64,000 nt of DNA, from positions 237,110 to 301,109 of the forward strand of contig JALPQD010000912.1 of assembly GCA_023101885.1 (NCBI GenBank), read 5' to 3'. The translations under genes and the position numbers were made by a program. Numbering within the stretch: position 1 is the stretch's first letter; each line of letters begins with the position of its first letter. Below are positions 26,057 through 39,168 of this stretch, in pieces. The notes under the pieces were generated by a model. The model ran no database searches. It was not told the DNA's origin and saw only the letters and a program-made list of their open reading frames with translations. Source of the DNA: Typhlomys cinereus (lineage: Eukaryota; Chordata; Mammalia; Rodentia; Platacanthomyidae).

Positions 26057-27208
26057 GTAGGGAACACCTGGTCCTCATTAGCCTGAATTGCCCACACCTG
26101 TGTCGCTGAAATTGCTAATGGGAAACAGGTGCTCCTCATTACCTTGGTTGCCCACACCTGTCTTTCAAATTGCTAATGGGTAACACCTGATCATAATTCG
26201 CCTTGATTGCCCACACCTGGGTTGCTCAAATTACTAATGGGAAATACCTGGTCCTAATTAGCCTTGATTTGCCACACCAGTGTCTCTCAAATTGCTAAGT
26301 AGAAACACCTGGTCTTAGTTCGGCTTGATTAGTCACACCTGTGTTGCTCAAATTGCTAATGGGCAACACCTGGTCGTAATTATCCTTGATTGCGCACACC
26401 TGTGTCACTGAAATTGGTAATGTGAAACACCTGGTCCTAATTAGCCTTGATGGCCCACACCTCTGTTGCTTAAATTGCTAATGGGAAATCCCTGGTCCTA
26501 ATTATCCTTAATGGCCCACACCTGTGTCACTGAAATTGCTAATGGGAAATACCTGGTCCTAATTAGCCTTGATTTCCAACATCTGGGTCACTCAAATTGC
26601 TAATTACAAAAATCTGGTCCTAATTAGCCTTGATTGCCCACACCTGTGTCACTGAAACTGCTAATTAGAAACACCTGGTCCTAAATAGCCTTGATTGCCC
26701 ACACCATTGTCACTGAAATTGCTAATTAGAAACACCTTGTCCTAATTAGCCTTGATTGTCCACACAGTTGTCACTCATACTCCTAAGTAGCAACACCTTG
26801 TCCTAATTTGCCTTGATTGCCCACACCTGTGTCACTCATACTGCTAATTGTAAACACCTGGTCCTAATTAGCCTTGATTGCCCATACCTGTGTCACTGAA
26901 ATTGTCAATTAAATACACCTGGTCCTAATTAGCCTTGATTGCTCACACCTGTTTCTCTGAAATTGCCAATTTAATTAACCAGGTCTTAATTAGTCTTGAT
27001 TGCCCACATCTGTGTCACTGAAATTGCTAATTAGAAACACCTGGTCCTAATTAGCCTTGATTGTCCACACCTGTGTCACTGAAATTGTAAATTAGAAATA
27101 CCTGGTCCTAATTAGCCATGATGCCCACACTTGTGTCTCTAAAATTGCTAATTAGAAACACCTGGTCCTAATTAGTCTTGGTTGTCCACACTTGTGTCAC
27201 TGAAATTG
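26057..27208. repeat. Terminal satellite A segment next to the junction
   Basis: About 19 units that are still clearly the 61-bp family but have no close multi-unit partner elsewhere in the window. They carry private changes, such as shortened units near 26,160 and caccattgtcac or cacagttgtcac forms near 26,700-26,770. Lack of homogenisation at an array edge is expected from unequal exchange, which acts least at ends. Confidence 0.75.
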
Positions 27209-27211
27209 TGA
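27201..27211. other. Junction between the 61-bp and ~169-bp satellites
   Basis: To the left, the sequence follows the 61-bp unit through gtcactgaaattg. To the right, it follows the ~169-bp monomer from tgtgattcctcttcacttgg (compare tgtgagtcctcttcacttgg in later monomers). The two overlap by only a few bases around tgtga, so the exact break is uncertain within about 6 bp. No target-site duplication, poly-A tract or mobile element is present. The join is a simple one, consistent with end-joining or an illegitimate exchange, or less likely with an assembly join. Confidence 0.85.
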
Positions 27212-27387
27212 TTCCTCTTCACTTGGTTAACTCTTTTGGAAGGGAATGACATGCATGAACATGTTTCATGGAAACGTTAAAAACAACGTTGATTTTCCAG
27301 AACCCAAAGAGATACAGTATAGATACTCCTGTAGGATACTTATCCCTAGGAAGTGCACTTGCAACATTAGACTCTGTGTCCTCCTTT

Positions 27388-27593
27388 CTTAGTACACTAT
27401 TTTGGAAGGCAATGGCGAACTTGATCCTGTTCAATGGAAACATTGTATAAGCAGTGTGATTTTCTCCTGAACTCAGAGTTACATTATACAATGTTGTTTT
27501 CTCCAGAACACAAAGTTTTACAGTCTAGAAACCTGTGTAGGATATTTATCCCAAAGAAGTGCACATGCTACATATATCTGTGAGTCTTCTTCA
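27388..27593. repeat. Overlong composite monomer with internal duplication
   Basis: The distance between monomer starts here is 206 bp, about 37 bp longer than normal. The middle reads gagttacattatac and then returns to aatgttgttttctccag, so the segment around the 'opening' of the ctcctgaacacaaag region is passed twice, in a common form and then in the type d form. This looks like an out-of-register join between two monomer types. Confidence 0.7.
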
Positions 27594-30500
27594 CTTGGTT
27601 CACAATTTTGGAAATCATCTCATGCATGAATAGCTTCCATGGAAATGTCGCAAAACAAGTGTGATTTTCTGTAGAACACAAAGAGGTACAGTATAGCAAT
27701 TTCTGTAGGATACTCATCCCTAAGAGGTGCACTTCCAACATTTGACTCTGACTCCTCCTCACTTGGTTCAATATTTTGGAAAATTATGGCCTTCATGAAC
27801 ATGTTCTATGAAAATATCCCAAAACAAGTATGATTTTCGCCTGAACACAAATGTGGAAATAGAGAAACTTCTCTAGGTTGCTTATCCCTAAGAAGTGAAA
27901 TTTAAACATTTGACTCTGAGTCCTCCTCACTTGGTTCACTATTTTGGAAAATTATAGCCTGCGTGAACATGTTCCATGAAAACATTGCAAAACAAGTGTG
28001 ATCTTCTCCTGAACACAAAGTGTAACACTATAGAATCTTCTGTAGGATACTTATCCCTGAGAAGTGCACTTCCAACATTTGACTCTCAGTGCTCCTCACT
28101 TGGTTCACTATTATGGAAAATGAAGGCCTGAGTGAACATATTCCATGAAAATGTCACAAAACCAGTGTGATTTTCTCCTGAACATAAAAAGTTACAACCT
28201 ATGAACATCTACAGGATTCTTATCACTGAGAAGTGAAAGTGAAACATGTGAATTTGACTCTTCCTCACTTGTTACTATTTTCAAGCTCATTACAGGCCTG
28301 AACATTGTTGGTAGAATCAGCACAATACAAATGTTATTTTCTCCAGAATACAAAGTTTTACAGTCTATAAACCTGTGTAGGATACTTATCCCAAAGAAGT
28401 GCACAAGCTACATGTGACTTCCCAAAGAAGTGCACATGCTACATATGACTGTGAATCCTCTTCACTTGGTTCACTATTTTGGAAGGGAATGACATGCATG
28501 AACATGTTTCATGGAAACGTCTTACAACAAGTGTGAATTCCTCTTGAACACAAAGAGTTTCAGTATAAAAACTTCTGTAAGATACTTATCCTAAAGAAGT
28601 GCTTTTGCAGTATTTGACTCAGAGTCCTCCTAACTTCGTTCACTATTTTGGAAAATCATGGACTTCGTAAACATGTTCTATGAAAATGTCCCAAAACAAA
28701 TATAATTTTCGCCTGAACACAAATGTTACAGTATAGAAACTTCTCAAGATACTTATCCCTAAGAAGTGAAATTTTAACAATTGACTCTGAATCCCCCGCA
28801 CTTGGTTCACTATTTTGGAAAATCATGGCCTGCATTAACATGTTATATGCAAATGTGGCAAAACAAATATGATCTTCTCCTGAACACAAAGTGTTACAGA
28901 TTAGAATCTTCTGTAGGATACTTAACCCTAAGAAGTGCACTTCCAACATTTGACTCTCACTCCTCCTCACTTGGTTCACTATTTTGGAAAAAGTTTTACA
29001 GTCCATAAACATGTGTAAGATACTTATCCCAAAGAAGTGCGCATGCTACATATGACTTCTAAGAAGTGCACATTCTACATATGACTGTGAGTCCTCTTCA
29101 CTTGGTTCACTATTTTGGAAGGGAATGACATGCATGAACATGTTTCATGGAAACGTCGTACAACAAGTGTGATTTCCTCCTGAACACAAAGAGTTATAAT
29201 ATAGACACTTCTGTATGATACTTATCTTAAAGATGTACACTTGCAACATTTGACTCTGAGTCCTCCTCACTTTTTTCAGTATTTTGGAAAATTATAGCCT
29301 GCGTGAACATGTTCCATGGAAACATTGCAAACCAAGTGTGATAATCTCCTGAACAGAAAGAATTACAGTATAGAAACTTTTGTGGGATACATTCCGCTAA
29401 GAAGAGCACTTGCAACATTTGACTCTTAGTCCTCCTCACTTGGTTCACTATTTTGGAAAATCAATGCCTGCATGAACATGTTATATGCAAATGTTGCAAA
29501 AGAAGTATGATCTTCTCCTGAAAACAAAGTGTTACAGTATAGAATCTTCTGTAGGATACTTAACCCTAAGAAGTGTACTTCCAACATTTGATTCTCAGTC
29601 CTCCTCACTTGGTTCACTATTTTGGAAAATCAAGGCCTGAGTGAACATATTTCATGAAAACATCACAAAACCAGTTTGATTTTCTCCTGAACAAAAAAAG
29701 TGACAACGTATGAACATCTACAGGATTCTTATCATTGAGAAGTGAAAGTGAAACATGTGAATTTGACTCTTCCTCACTTGGTCACTATTTTCAAGCTCAT
29801 TTCAGACCTGAACATAGTTGGTAGAATCAGCACAAAAATAAATGTTGTTTTCTCCATTACACAAAGTTTTACAGTCTAGAAACCTTTGTAGGATATTTAT
29901 CCCAAAGAAGTGCACATGTGACATTTGACTGTGAGTCCTGTTCACTTGGTTCACTATTTTGGAAAATCATAGTGCGTGAACATGTTCCATGGAAACATTG
30001 CAGAACAAGTGTGATACACTGCTGAACAAAAAGATTTACATATAGAAACTTCTGTTGGTTACTGCTAAGAAGGGCACTTGCAACATTTGACTCTGAGTCC
30101 TTCTCTCTTGGTTCACTATTTTGCAATATCATGGCTTGCGTGTAAATATTCCATTGACTGTCCCACAACAACTGTGACTTTCTCCTGATCACAAAGATTT
30201 ACGGTATAGAAACTTCTGTAGGATACATGTCCCAAAGAAGTGCATTTGCAACATTTGATTCTGAGTCATCCGCGCTTGGTTAACTATTTTGGAAAAATCA
30301 TGGCCTGCTTCAACATTTTCCATGGAAATGGGGCACAACAACTGTTATTTTCTCCTGAACACAAACAGTTACAGTATAGAAACTTCCATAGGATACTTAC
30401 CACTAAGAAGTGCACTTCCAAAATTCGACTCTGAGTCCTCGTCACTTGGTTCACTATTTTGGAAAATCATAGCCTGCGTGAATATGTTCCATGGAAACAT

Positions 30501-33500
30501 TGCCAAACAAGTGTGATACTCTCCTGAACACAAAGAATTACAGTATAGAAACTTGTGGGAGTTACTTACCGCTAAGAAGAGCACTTGCATCATTTGACTC
30601 TGAGTTCTTCTCTCTTGGTTCACTACTTTGGAATATCATGGCTTGCATGTAAATGTTCCATTGACTGTCGCACAACAAGTGTGACTTTCTCCTGAACACA
30701 AAGAGTTACAGTATAGGAACTTCAGTCGGATACTTACCAGTAAGAAGTGCACGTGCTATATTTGACTCCTCCCTTTGTTCACTATTTTGGAAAATCATGG
30801 CCTGCCTGAACATGTTATATGCAAATGATGCAAAACAAGTAAGACCTTCTCCTGAACACAAAGTGTTACTGTATAGAATCTTCTGTAGGATACTTATCCC
30901 TTCCAACATTTGACTCTCAGTCCTTTTCACTTGGTTCACTATTTTGGAAAATGAAGGCCTGCGTGAACATATTCCATGAAAACGTCACAAAACCAGTGTG
31001 ATTTTCTCCTGAACATAAAAAGTTACAACGTATGAACATCTACAGGATTCTTATCACTGAGAAGTGAAAGGGAAACAAGTGAATTTGAAGCTTCTTCACT
31101 TGGTCACTATTTTAAAGCTCATTACAGGCCTGAACATAGTTGCTAGAATCAGCACAAAACAAATGTTGTTTTCTCCAGAACACAAAGTTTTACAGTCTAG
31201 ATACCTGTGTAGAATACTTATCCCAAAGAAGTGCACATGCTACATATGACTGTGCGTCCTCTTCACTTGGTTCACGATTTTGGAAGGGAATGACATGCAT
31301 GAACATGTTTCATGGAAACATCGTACAAGTGTGATTTCCTCCTGAACACAAAGAGTTACAATATAGAAACTTCTGTAGGACACTTATCCTAGAGAAGTGC
31401 ACTTGTAACATTTGACTCAGAGTCCCTCTCACTTGGTTCACTATTTTGTAAAATCATGGCCTGAGTGAACATGGGCCAGGCACATGTCACAAAAGAAGTA
31501 TGATTTTCTCCTAAATGCAAATGTTACAGTATTCAAATTTCTGTAGGATACTTATCCCTAAGAAGTGCACTTCCAGCATTTGACTCTGAATCCTCCGCAC
31601 TTGATTCACCATTTTGGAAATCATCTCCTGCAAGAATAGGTTCCATGGAAATGTTGCAAACAAGTGTAATTTTCTGCAGAACACAAAGTGGTACAGTGTA
31701 GAAATTTCTCTAGGATACTTATCCCTAAGATGTGCACTTCCAACATTTGACTCTGAATTCTCCGCACTTGGTTCACTATTTTGGAAATCATCTCCTTCGT
31801 GAATAGGTTCCATGGAAACGTTGCAAAACAAGTGTGATTTTCTGCACAACACAAAGAGATACAGTAAAGAAACTTCTGTAGGATACTCATCCCTACGAAG
31901 TGCACGTCGAACATTTGACTCTGAGTCCTCCACACTTGGTTCACTATTTTGGAAAATCATGGCCTTCTTGAACCTGTTCTATGAAAATATCCCAAACAAG
32001 TATGATTTTCGCCTGAGCACAAATGTTACAGTGTAGAAACTTCTCTAGGATACTTACACCAAGACGTGAAATTCCAACATTTGACTCTGAATCCTCGGCA
32101 CTTGGTTCACTATTTTGGAAAATCATGGCCTTCGTGAACGTGTTCCATGGGAATGTCACACAACAAGTGAAATTTTCTCCTGAACACAAATAGTTACAGT
32201 ATCGAAACTTCCGTGGGATACTTACCACTAAGAAGTGCACTTGTAACATTTGACTCTGAGTCCTCCTCACTTGGTTCACTATTTTGGAAAATCATAGCCT
32301 GTGTGAACATGTTCCATGGAAACATTGTAAAATAACTATGGTACTCTCCTGAACACAAAGAATGACAGTATAGAAACTTTTGTGGGATACTTACCACTAA
32401 GAAGAGCACTTGCAACATTTGACTCTGAGTCCTTCTCTCTTGGTTCACTATTTTGGAATATCATGGCTTGCGTGTAAATGTTCCATTGACTGTCACACAA
32501 CAAGTGTGACTTTCTCTTGATCACAAAGAGTTACAGTATAGAAACTTCTGTAGGATACGTATCCCAAAGAAGTGTACTTGCAACATTTGACTCTGAGTTT
32601 TTCTCTCTTGGTTCACTATTTTGGAAAATCATGGTCTTCATGAACATCTTCCTTGGAAATGTCACACAACAACTGTTATTTTCTCCTGAACACAAAGAGT
32701 TACAGTACAGAAACTTCTGTATGAAACTTATACTAAAGAATTGTACTTGCAATATTTGACTCAGAGTCCTTCTCACTTGGTTCACTATTTTGTAAAATCA
32801 TGGCCTGTGTGAACATGTGCCATGCAAGTGTCACAAAACAAGTATGATATTCTCCGGAACGCAAATGTTACAGCATACAAACTTCTTAAGGATACTTATC
32901 CCTAAGAGGTGCACTTCCAGCATTTGACTCTGAACCCTCCTCACTTGGTTCACTATTTTGGAAATTCATGGCCTGCGTGAACATGTTCCATGCAAATGTC
33001 ACAAAACCAGTATGATTTTCTCCTGAATGCAAATGTTACAGTGTGTAAACTTCTCTAGGATAGTAATCCCTAAGAAGTGCACTTCCAACATTTGACTCTG
33101 AGTCCTCTCTTGGTTCACTATTTTGGAATATCATGGCTTGCGTGTAAATGTTCCATTGACTGTCGCACAACAAGTGTGACTTTCACCTGATCACAAAGAG
33201 TTACAGTATAGAAACTTCTGTAGGATACGTATCCCAACGAAGTGCACTTGCATGATTTGACTCTGAATCATCTGCACATGGTTTACTATTTTGGAAAACA
33301 TGTCCTGCATGAACAGGTTCAATGGAAACGTCGCAAAACAAATGTGATTTTCTCCAGAACACAAAGTGGTACAGAATAGAAACTTCTATAGGATACTCAT
33401 CCCTAAGAAGTGCACTTCCAACATTTGACTCTGAGTCCTCCTCATTTGGGTCACTATTTTGTAAAATCATGGCCTGTGTGAACATGTACCATGCAAGTTT

Positions 33501-35083
33501 CACAAAACAAGTATTATTTTCTCCTGAATGCAAATGTTACTGTATACAAACTTCTGTAGGATACTTATCCCTAAGAGGTGCACTATCAGCATTTGACTCT
33601 GAATCCTCCTCACTTGGTTCACTATTTTGGAAATTCATGGCCTGCATGAACATGTGCCATGCAAATGTCACAAAACAAGTATGATTTTCTCCTAAACACA
33701 AAAGTTACAGTGTAGAAACTTCTGTAGAATACTCCTCATTTGGTTCACTATTTTGTAAAATCATGGCCTGTGTGAACATGTGCCATGCAAGTTTCACAAA
33801 ACAAGTATGATTTTATCCTGATCGCAAATGTTACAGTATACAAACTTCTGTAGGATACTTATCCCTAAGAGGCGCACTTCCAGCATTTGACTCTCAGTCC
33901 TCCTCACTTGGTTCACTATTTTGGAAAATCAAGGCCTGCGTGAACATATTTCATAAAAACGTCACTAAACCAGTGTGGTTTTTCCCTGAACATAAAAAGT
34001 AACAATGTATGAACATGTACAGAATTCGTATCACTGAGAAGTAAAAGTGAAACATGTGAATTTGAGGCTTCCTCACTTGGTCACTATTTTCAAGCTCATT
34101 ACAGGCCTGAACATCGTTGGTAGAATCAGCACAAAACAAATTTTGTTTTCTACAGAATACAAAGTTTTACAGTATAGAAACCTGTGTAGGATACTTATCC
34201 CAAAGAAGTGCACTTCCAGCATTCGACTCTGAATCCTCCTCACTTGGTTCACTATTGTGGAAATTCATGGCCTGCATGAACATGTTCCATGCAAATGTCA
34301 CAAAACAAATATGATTTTCTCCTGAACACAAAAGTTACAATGTAGAAACTTCTGTAGGATACTTATCACTAAGAAGTGCACTTCCAACATTTGACTCTGA
34401 ATCTTTCACACTTGGTTCACTATTTTGGAAAATATCTCCTGCATGAATAGGTTCCATGGAAACGACGCAAAACAAATGTGATTTTCTGCAGAACACAGAG
34501 AGGTACAGTACAGAAACTTCTGTAGGATACTTATCCCTAAGAAGTGCATTTCCAACATTTGACTCTAAGTCCTCCTCACTTGGATCACTATTTTGGAAAA
34601 TCATGGCCTTCGTGAAAATGTTCTATGAAAATGTCCCAAAACAAGTATGATTTTTATCTTAACACAAATGTTACAGTATAGAAACTTCTCTAGGATACTT
34701 ATCCCTAAGAAATGAATTCCAACATTTGACTCTGAATCCCCCACACTTGGTTCACTATTTTGGAAAATCATGGCCTTCATGAATGTGTTCCATGGAAATG
34801 TCACACAACAACTGTTATTTTCTCCTGAACACAAACAGTTACAGTATAGAAACTTCCGTAGTATACTTACCACTAAGAAGTGCACTTGCAACATTTGACT
34901 CTGAGTCCTCCTCACTTGGTTCACTATTTTGGAAAATCTTAGCCTGCGTGAACATGTTTCATGGAAACATTGCAAAAGAAGTGTGATACTCACCTGAACA
35001 CAAAGAATTACAGTATAGAAACTTTTGTGGGATACTTACTGCTAAGAAGAGCACGTGCAACATTTGACTCTGACTCCTTCTCT

Positions 35084-35251
35084 CTTGGTTCACTATTTTG
35101 GAATATCATGGCTTGCATGTAAATGTTCCATTGACTGTCACACAACAAGTGTGACTTTCTCCTGATCACAAAGAGTTACAGTATAGAAACTTCTGTAGGA
35201 TATGTATCCCAAAGAAGTGCACTTGCAACATTTGACTCTGAGTCATCCTCA
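35084..35251. repeat. Type f monomer (example)
   Basis: A 168-bp monomer marked by ggaatatcatggcttgc, ttccattgactgtc and gatcacaaagagttac. The ttccattgactgtc marker recurs near 30,157, 30,657, 32,485, 33,152, 36,980, 41,702, 42,540, 43,045 and 43,708. I do not find it in the pentamer arrays (37.1-41.0 and 44.2-64 kb), so type f is restricted to the older-type regions. Confidence 0.8.
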
Positions 35252-37393
35252 CTTGGTTAACTATTTTGGAAACATCATATCCTGCTTCAACATGTTCCAT
35301 GGAAATGTGGCACAACAACAGTTATTTTCCCCTGAACAGAAAGAGTTATGGTACAGGAACTTCCTTAGGATACTTACCAGTAAGAAGTGCACGGGAAATA
35401 TTTGACTCTGAACACTCCTCACTTGGTTCACTATTTTGGAAAATCATGGCCTGCATGAACATGTTATATGCAAATGTTGTAAAAAAAGTATGATCTTCTC
35501 CTGAACAAAAAGTGTTACTGTATAGAATCTTCTGTAGGATACTTACCCCTAAGAAGTGCAATTCTAACTTTTGAGTCTCAGTCCTCCTCACTTGGTTCAC
35601 TCTTTTGGAAAATCAAGGCCTGCGTGAACATATTCCATGGAAACCTCACAAAACCAGTGTGAATTTCTCCTGAACATAAAAAGTTACAGGATATGAACAT
35701 CTACAGGATTTTTATCACTGAGAAGTAAAAGTGAAACATGTGAATTTGACGCTTCCTCACTTGGTCAGTATTTTTTTAGCTCATTACAGGCCTGAGCATA
35801 GTGGGTAAAATCAGCACAAAACAAATGTTTTTTTCTCCAGAACACAAAGTTTTACAGTCTAGAAACCTGTGTAGGATACTTATCCCAAAGAAGTGCACCT
35901 GCTACATATGATTGTGAGTCCTGTTCACTTGGTTCATGATTTTGAAAGGGAATGACATGCATGAACATGGTTCATGGAAACGTCATAAAACAAGTGTGAT
36001 TTCCTCCTATACACAAAGAGTTACAATATAGAAACTTCAGTACGACACGTATCCTAAAGAAGTGCACTTGCAACCTTTGACTCAGAGTCCTCCTCACTTG
36101 GTTTACTATTTCGTAAAATCATGGCCTGTGTGAACATGTGCCATGCGAGTGTCACAAAACAAGTATGATTTTCGCCTGAACACAAATGTTACAGTATACA
36201 AACTTCTGTAGGATACTTATCCCTAAGAGGTGCACTTCCAACATTTGACTCTGAATTCTTCTCACTTTGTTCACTATTTTGGAAATTCGTGTCCTGCGTG
36301 AACATGTTCCATGCAAATGTCACAAAACAACTATGATTTTCTCCTGAACACAAATGTTACAGTGTAACTTCTCTAGGATACTTATCACTAAGAAGTGCAT
36401 TTCTAACATTTGACTCTGAATTCTCCATGCTTGGTTCACTATTTTGGAAATCATCTCCTGCATGAATAGGTTCCATGGGAACGATGCAAAACAAGTGTGA
36501 TTTTCAGCAGAATACAAAGAGGTACAGTATAGAAACTTCTGTAGGATTCTTATCCCTAAGAGTTGCACTTCCAACATTTGACACTGAGGCCTCCTCACTT
36601 GGTTCAGTATTTTAGAAAATCATAGCATTTGTGAACATGTTCCATGGAAATGTGACACAACAACTGTTATTTTCTACTAAACACAAACAGTTACAGTATA
36701 GAAACTTACCTAGGATGCTTACCACTAAGAAGTGCACTTGCAACATTTAACTCTGAGTCCTCCTCTCTTGGTTCACTATTTTGGAAAATCATAGCCTCAG
36801 TAAACATGTTCCATGGAAACATTGCAAAACAAGTGTGATACTGTCCTGAACACAAAGAATTACAATATAGAAACTTTTCTGGGATACTTACTGCTAAGAA
36901 GAGCACTTGCAACATTTGACTCTGAGGCCTTCTCTCTTGGTTCACTACTTGGAATATCATGGCTTGAGTGTAAATGTTCCATTGACTGTCGCACAACAAG
37001 TGTGACTTTATCCTGATCACAAAGAGTTACAGTATAGAATCTTCTGTAGGTTACACATCCCTAAGAAGTGCACTTCCAACGTTTGAATCTCAGTCCTCCT
37101 CACTTGGTTCACTATTTTGGAAAATAAAGGCCTGCGTGAACATATTCCATGAAAATGTCACAATATCAGTGTGAATTTCTCCTGAACATAAAAAATTATA
37201 ATGTATGAACATCTACAGGATTCTTTTCACTGAGAAGAGATAGTGAAACATGTGAATTTCTGGATTCCTCACTTGGTCACCATTTTCAACCTCATTACAA
37301 GACTGAACATTGTTGGTAGAATCAGCGCAAAACAAATGTTGTTTGCTACAGAATAAAAAGTTTTGCAGTCTACAAACCTGTGTAGGATACTTA

Positions 37394-37484
37394 TCCCAAA
37401 GAAGTGCACATGCTACATATGACTTCCCAAAGAAGTGACATGCTACATGTGACTTCCCAAAGAAGTGCACATGCTACATGTGAC
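37394..37484. repeat. Triplicated 31-bp element in a type d monomer
   Basis: The element cccaaagaagtgcacatg plus ctacatatgactt is present three times in a row, with one copy missing a base (aagtgacatg). Most type d monomers have one or two copies. Confidence 0.85.
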
Positions 37485-39168
37485 TGTGAGTACTCTTCAC
37501 TTGGTTCACTATTTTGGAAGGGAACGACAATCATGAACGTGTTTCATGGAAACGTCATAAAACAAGTGTGATTTCCTCCTGAACACAAAGAGTTACAATA
37601 TAGAAACTTCTGTAAGATACTTCTCCTACAGAAGTGCACTTGCAACATTTAACTCAGACTCCTCCTCACTTGGTTCACTATTTTGTAAAATCATGGCCTG
37701 TGTGATCATGTGCCATTCAAATGTCACAAAACAAGTATGATTTTCGCCTGAATACAAATGTTGGAGTATCGGAATCTCTCTAGGATACTTATCCCTAAGA
37801 AGTGAAATCCAACATTTGACTCTGAACCCTCCCCACTTGGTTCACTATTTTGGAAAATCATGGCCTACGAGAACATGTTATATGCAAATGTCGCAAAACA
37901 AGTATGAACTTCCCCTGAACACAAAGTGTAACACTATAGAATCTTCTGCAGGATACTTATTCCTAAGAAGTGCACCTCCAACATTTGACTCTCAGTCCTC
38001 CTCACTTGGTTCACTCTTTTGGAAAATCAAGGCCTACGTGAACATATCCCATGAAAACGTCAGAAAACCAGTGTGAATTTCTCCTGAACATAAAAGTTAC
38101 AATGCATGAACATCTACAGGATTCTTATCAGTGAGAGGAGAAAGTGAAAAATTTGAATTTGAGGCGTCCTCGCTTGGTCACTATTTTCAAGCTCATTACA
38201 AGGCGGAACATAGTTGGTAGAATCAGCATAAAACAAATGTTGTTTTCTCCAGAATACAAAGTATTACAGTCTAGAAACATGTGTAGGATACTTATCCCAA
38301 AGAAGTGCACATGCTACATATGACTTCCCAAAGAAGTGCACATGCTACATATGACTGTGAGTCCTCTTCTCTTGGTTCACGATTTTGGAAGGGAATGACA
38401 TGCATGAACATGTTTCATGGAAACGTAGTAAACCAAGTGTGATTTCCTCCTGAACCCAAAAAGTTACAATATAGAAACTTCTGTACAGTGGTTATCCTAA
38501 AAAAGTGCACTTGCAACATTTAACTCAGAGTACTCCTCACTTGGTTCACTATTTTGTAAAATCATGGCCTGTGTGAACATGTGCCATTCCAATGTCAGAA
38601 AACAAGTATGACTTTCACCTGAACACAAAAGTTACAGTATAGGAACTTCTCTAGGATACTTATCCCTAAGAAGTGAAATTCCAACATTTGACTCTGAATC
38701 CTTCACACTTAGTTCACTATTTTGGAAAATCATGGCCTGCATGAACATGTTATATGCAAATGTCGCAAAACAAGTATGATCTTCTCCGGAACACAAAGTG
38801 TAACACTATAGAATCTTCTGCAGGATACTTATCCCTAAGAAGTGCACCTCCAACATTTGACTCTCAGTCCTCCTCACTTGGTTCACTCTTTTGGAAAATC
38901 AAGGCCTGTGTGAACATATTCCATGAAAACGTCACAAAACCAGTGTGAATTTCTCCTGAACATAAAAAGTTACAATGCATGAACATCTACAGGATTGTTA
39001 TCACTGAGAAGAGAAAGTAAAACCTGTGATTTTGACTCATCCTCCCTTGGTCACTCTTTTCAAGCTCATTACAAGCCGGAACATAGTTGGTGGAATCAGC
39101 ACAAAACAAATGTTGTTATCTCCAGAATACAAAGTTTTACAGTCTAGAAACCTGTGTAGGATACTTAT

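Larger units (their letters stand above)
1..27208. repeat. Satellite A: 61-bp tandem repeat array
   Basis: Head-to-tail array of about 445 units in one orientation. The 61-bp period is direct: gtgtcactga at 1981 recurs at 2042, and similar 61-bp steps continue across the region. The most constant part is cctaattagcc, followed by ttgattgcccacacc and tgtgtcactgaaatt. The most variable part is gctaat followed by tag, tgg or ggg. Units of 57, 59, 60 and 65 bp also occur. Stop codons in the taattag core and a length that is not a multiple of three leave almost no open frame. No inverted unit, transposon or unique insert was seen. I do not recognise the family by name. Centromeric or other heterochromatic placement is inference. 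Confidence 0.97.
18712..27208. repeat. Satellite A block 4, ending at the satellite junction
   Basis: Opens with the marker unit at 18712. To about 22,740 it copies block 1 with few base changes. It then switches to a second pass of its own 20.4-20.8 kb segment, then at about 23,100 to the segment shared with 12,223-15,177, and finally at 26,057 to units with no close partner elsewhere. Each switch falls inside an otherwise normal run of units, as expected from unequal crossing-over or conversion between misaligned arrays. Confidence 0.82.
27209..37120. repeat. Divergent, irregularly ordered satellite B monomers
   Basis: Monomers of at least six types are present, but their order is not a simple repeat. 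The type d anchor (agctcatt within a cttggtcac monomer) occurs near 28,283, 29,793, 31,114, 34,093 and 35,777, at spacings of about 1,510, 1,320, 2,980 and 1,690 bp. Adjacent monomers differ at many positions, and I find no long near-identical copies. This fits an older, poorly homogenised flank beside the junction. Confidence 0.82.

Noticed and set aside
1..27208. CRISPR-like regular repetition
   Set aside because: The whole 61-bp unit repeats with graded variation. There is no alternation of identical repeats with unique spacers and no associated genes.
27190..27220. Mobile element insertion at the satellite junction
   Set aside because: Both sides are satellite up to the join. No terminal repeats, duplicated target site or foreign bases are visible.
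28636..28660. Possible homology of satellite B to primate alpha satellite because of length
   Set aside because: Only the monomer length (about 169 against 171 bp) is similar. I recognise no shared sequence, so no relationship is claimed.
29690..29850. A-rich stretches and aaaataaatg near 29,836 as poly-A or polyadenylation signals of a retroelement
   Set aside because: These are ordinary variants of the type d monomer (usual form cacaaaacaaatg). No retroelement body, target-site duplication or true poly-A tail is present.
31511..31960. 149-codon minus-strand open frame, the longest in the window
   Set aside because: It spans almost three satellite B monomers and its translation repeats with the monomer. 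Overlapping frames of similar length exist on both strands. No recognisable domain, start context or conservation beyond the repeat.
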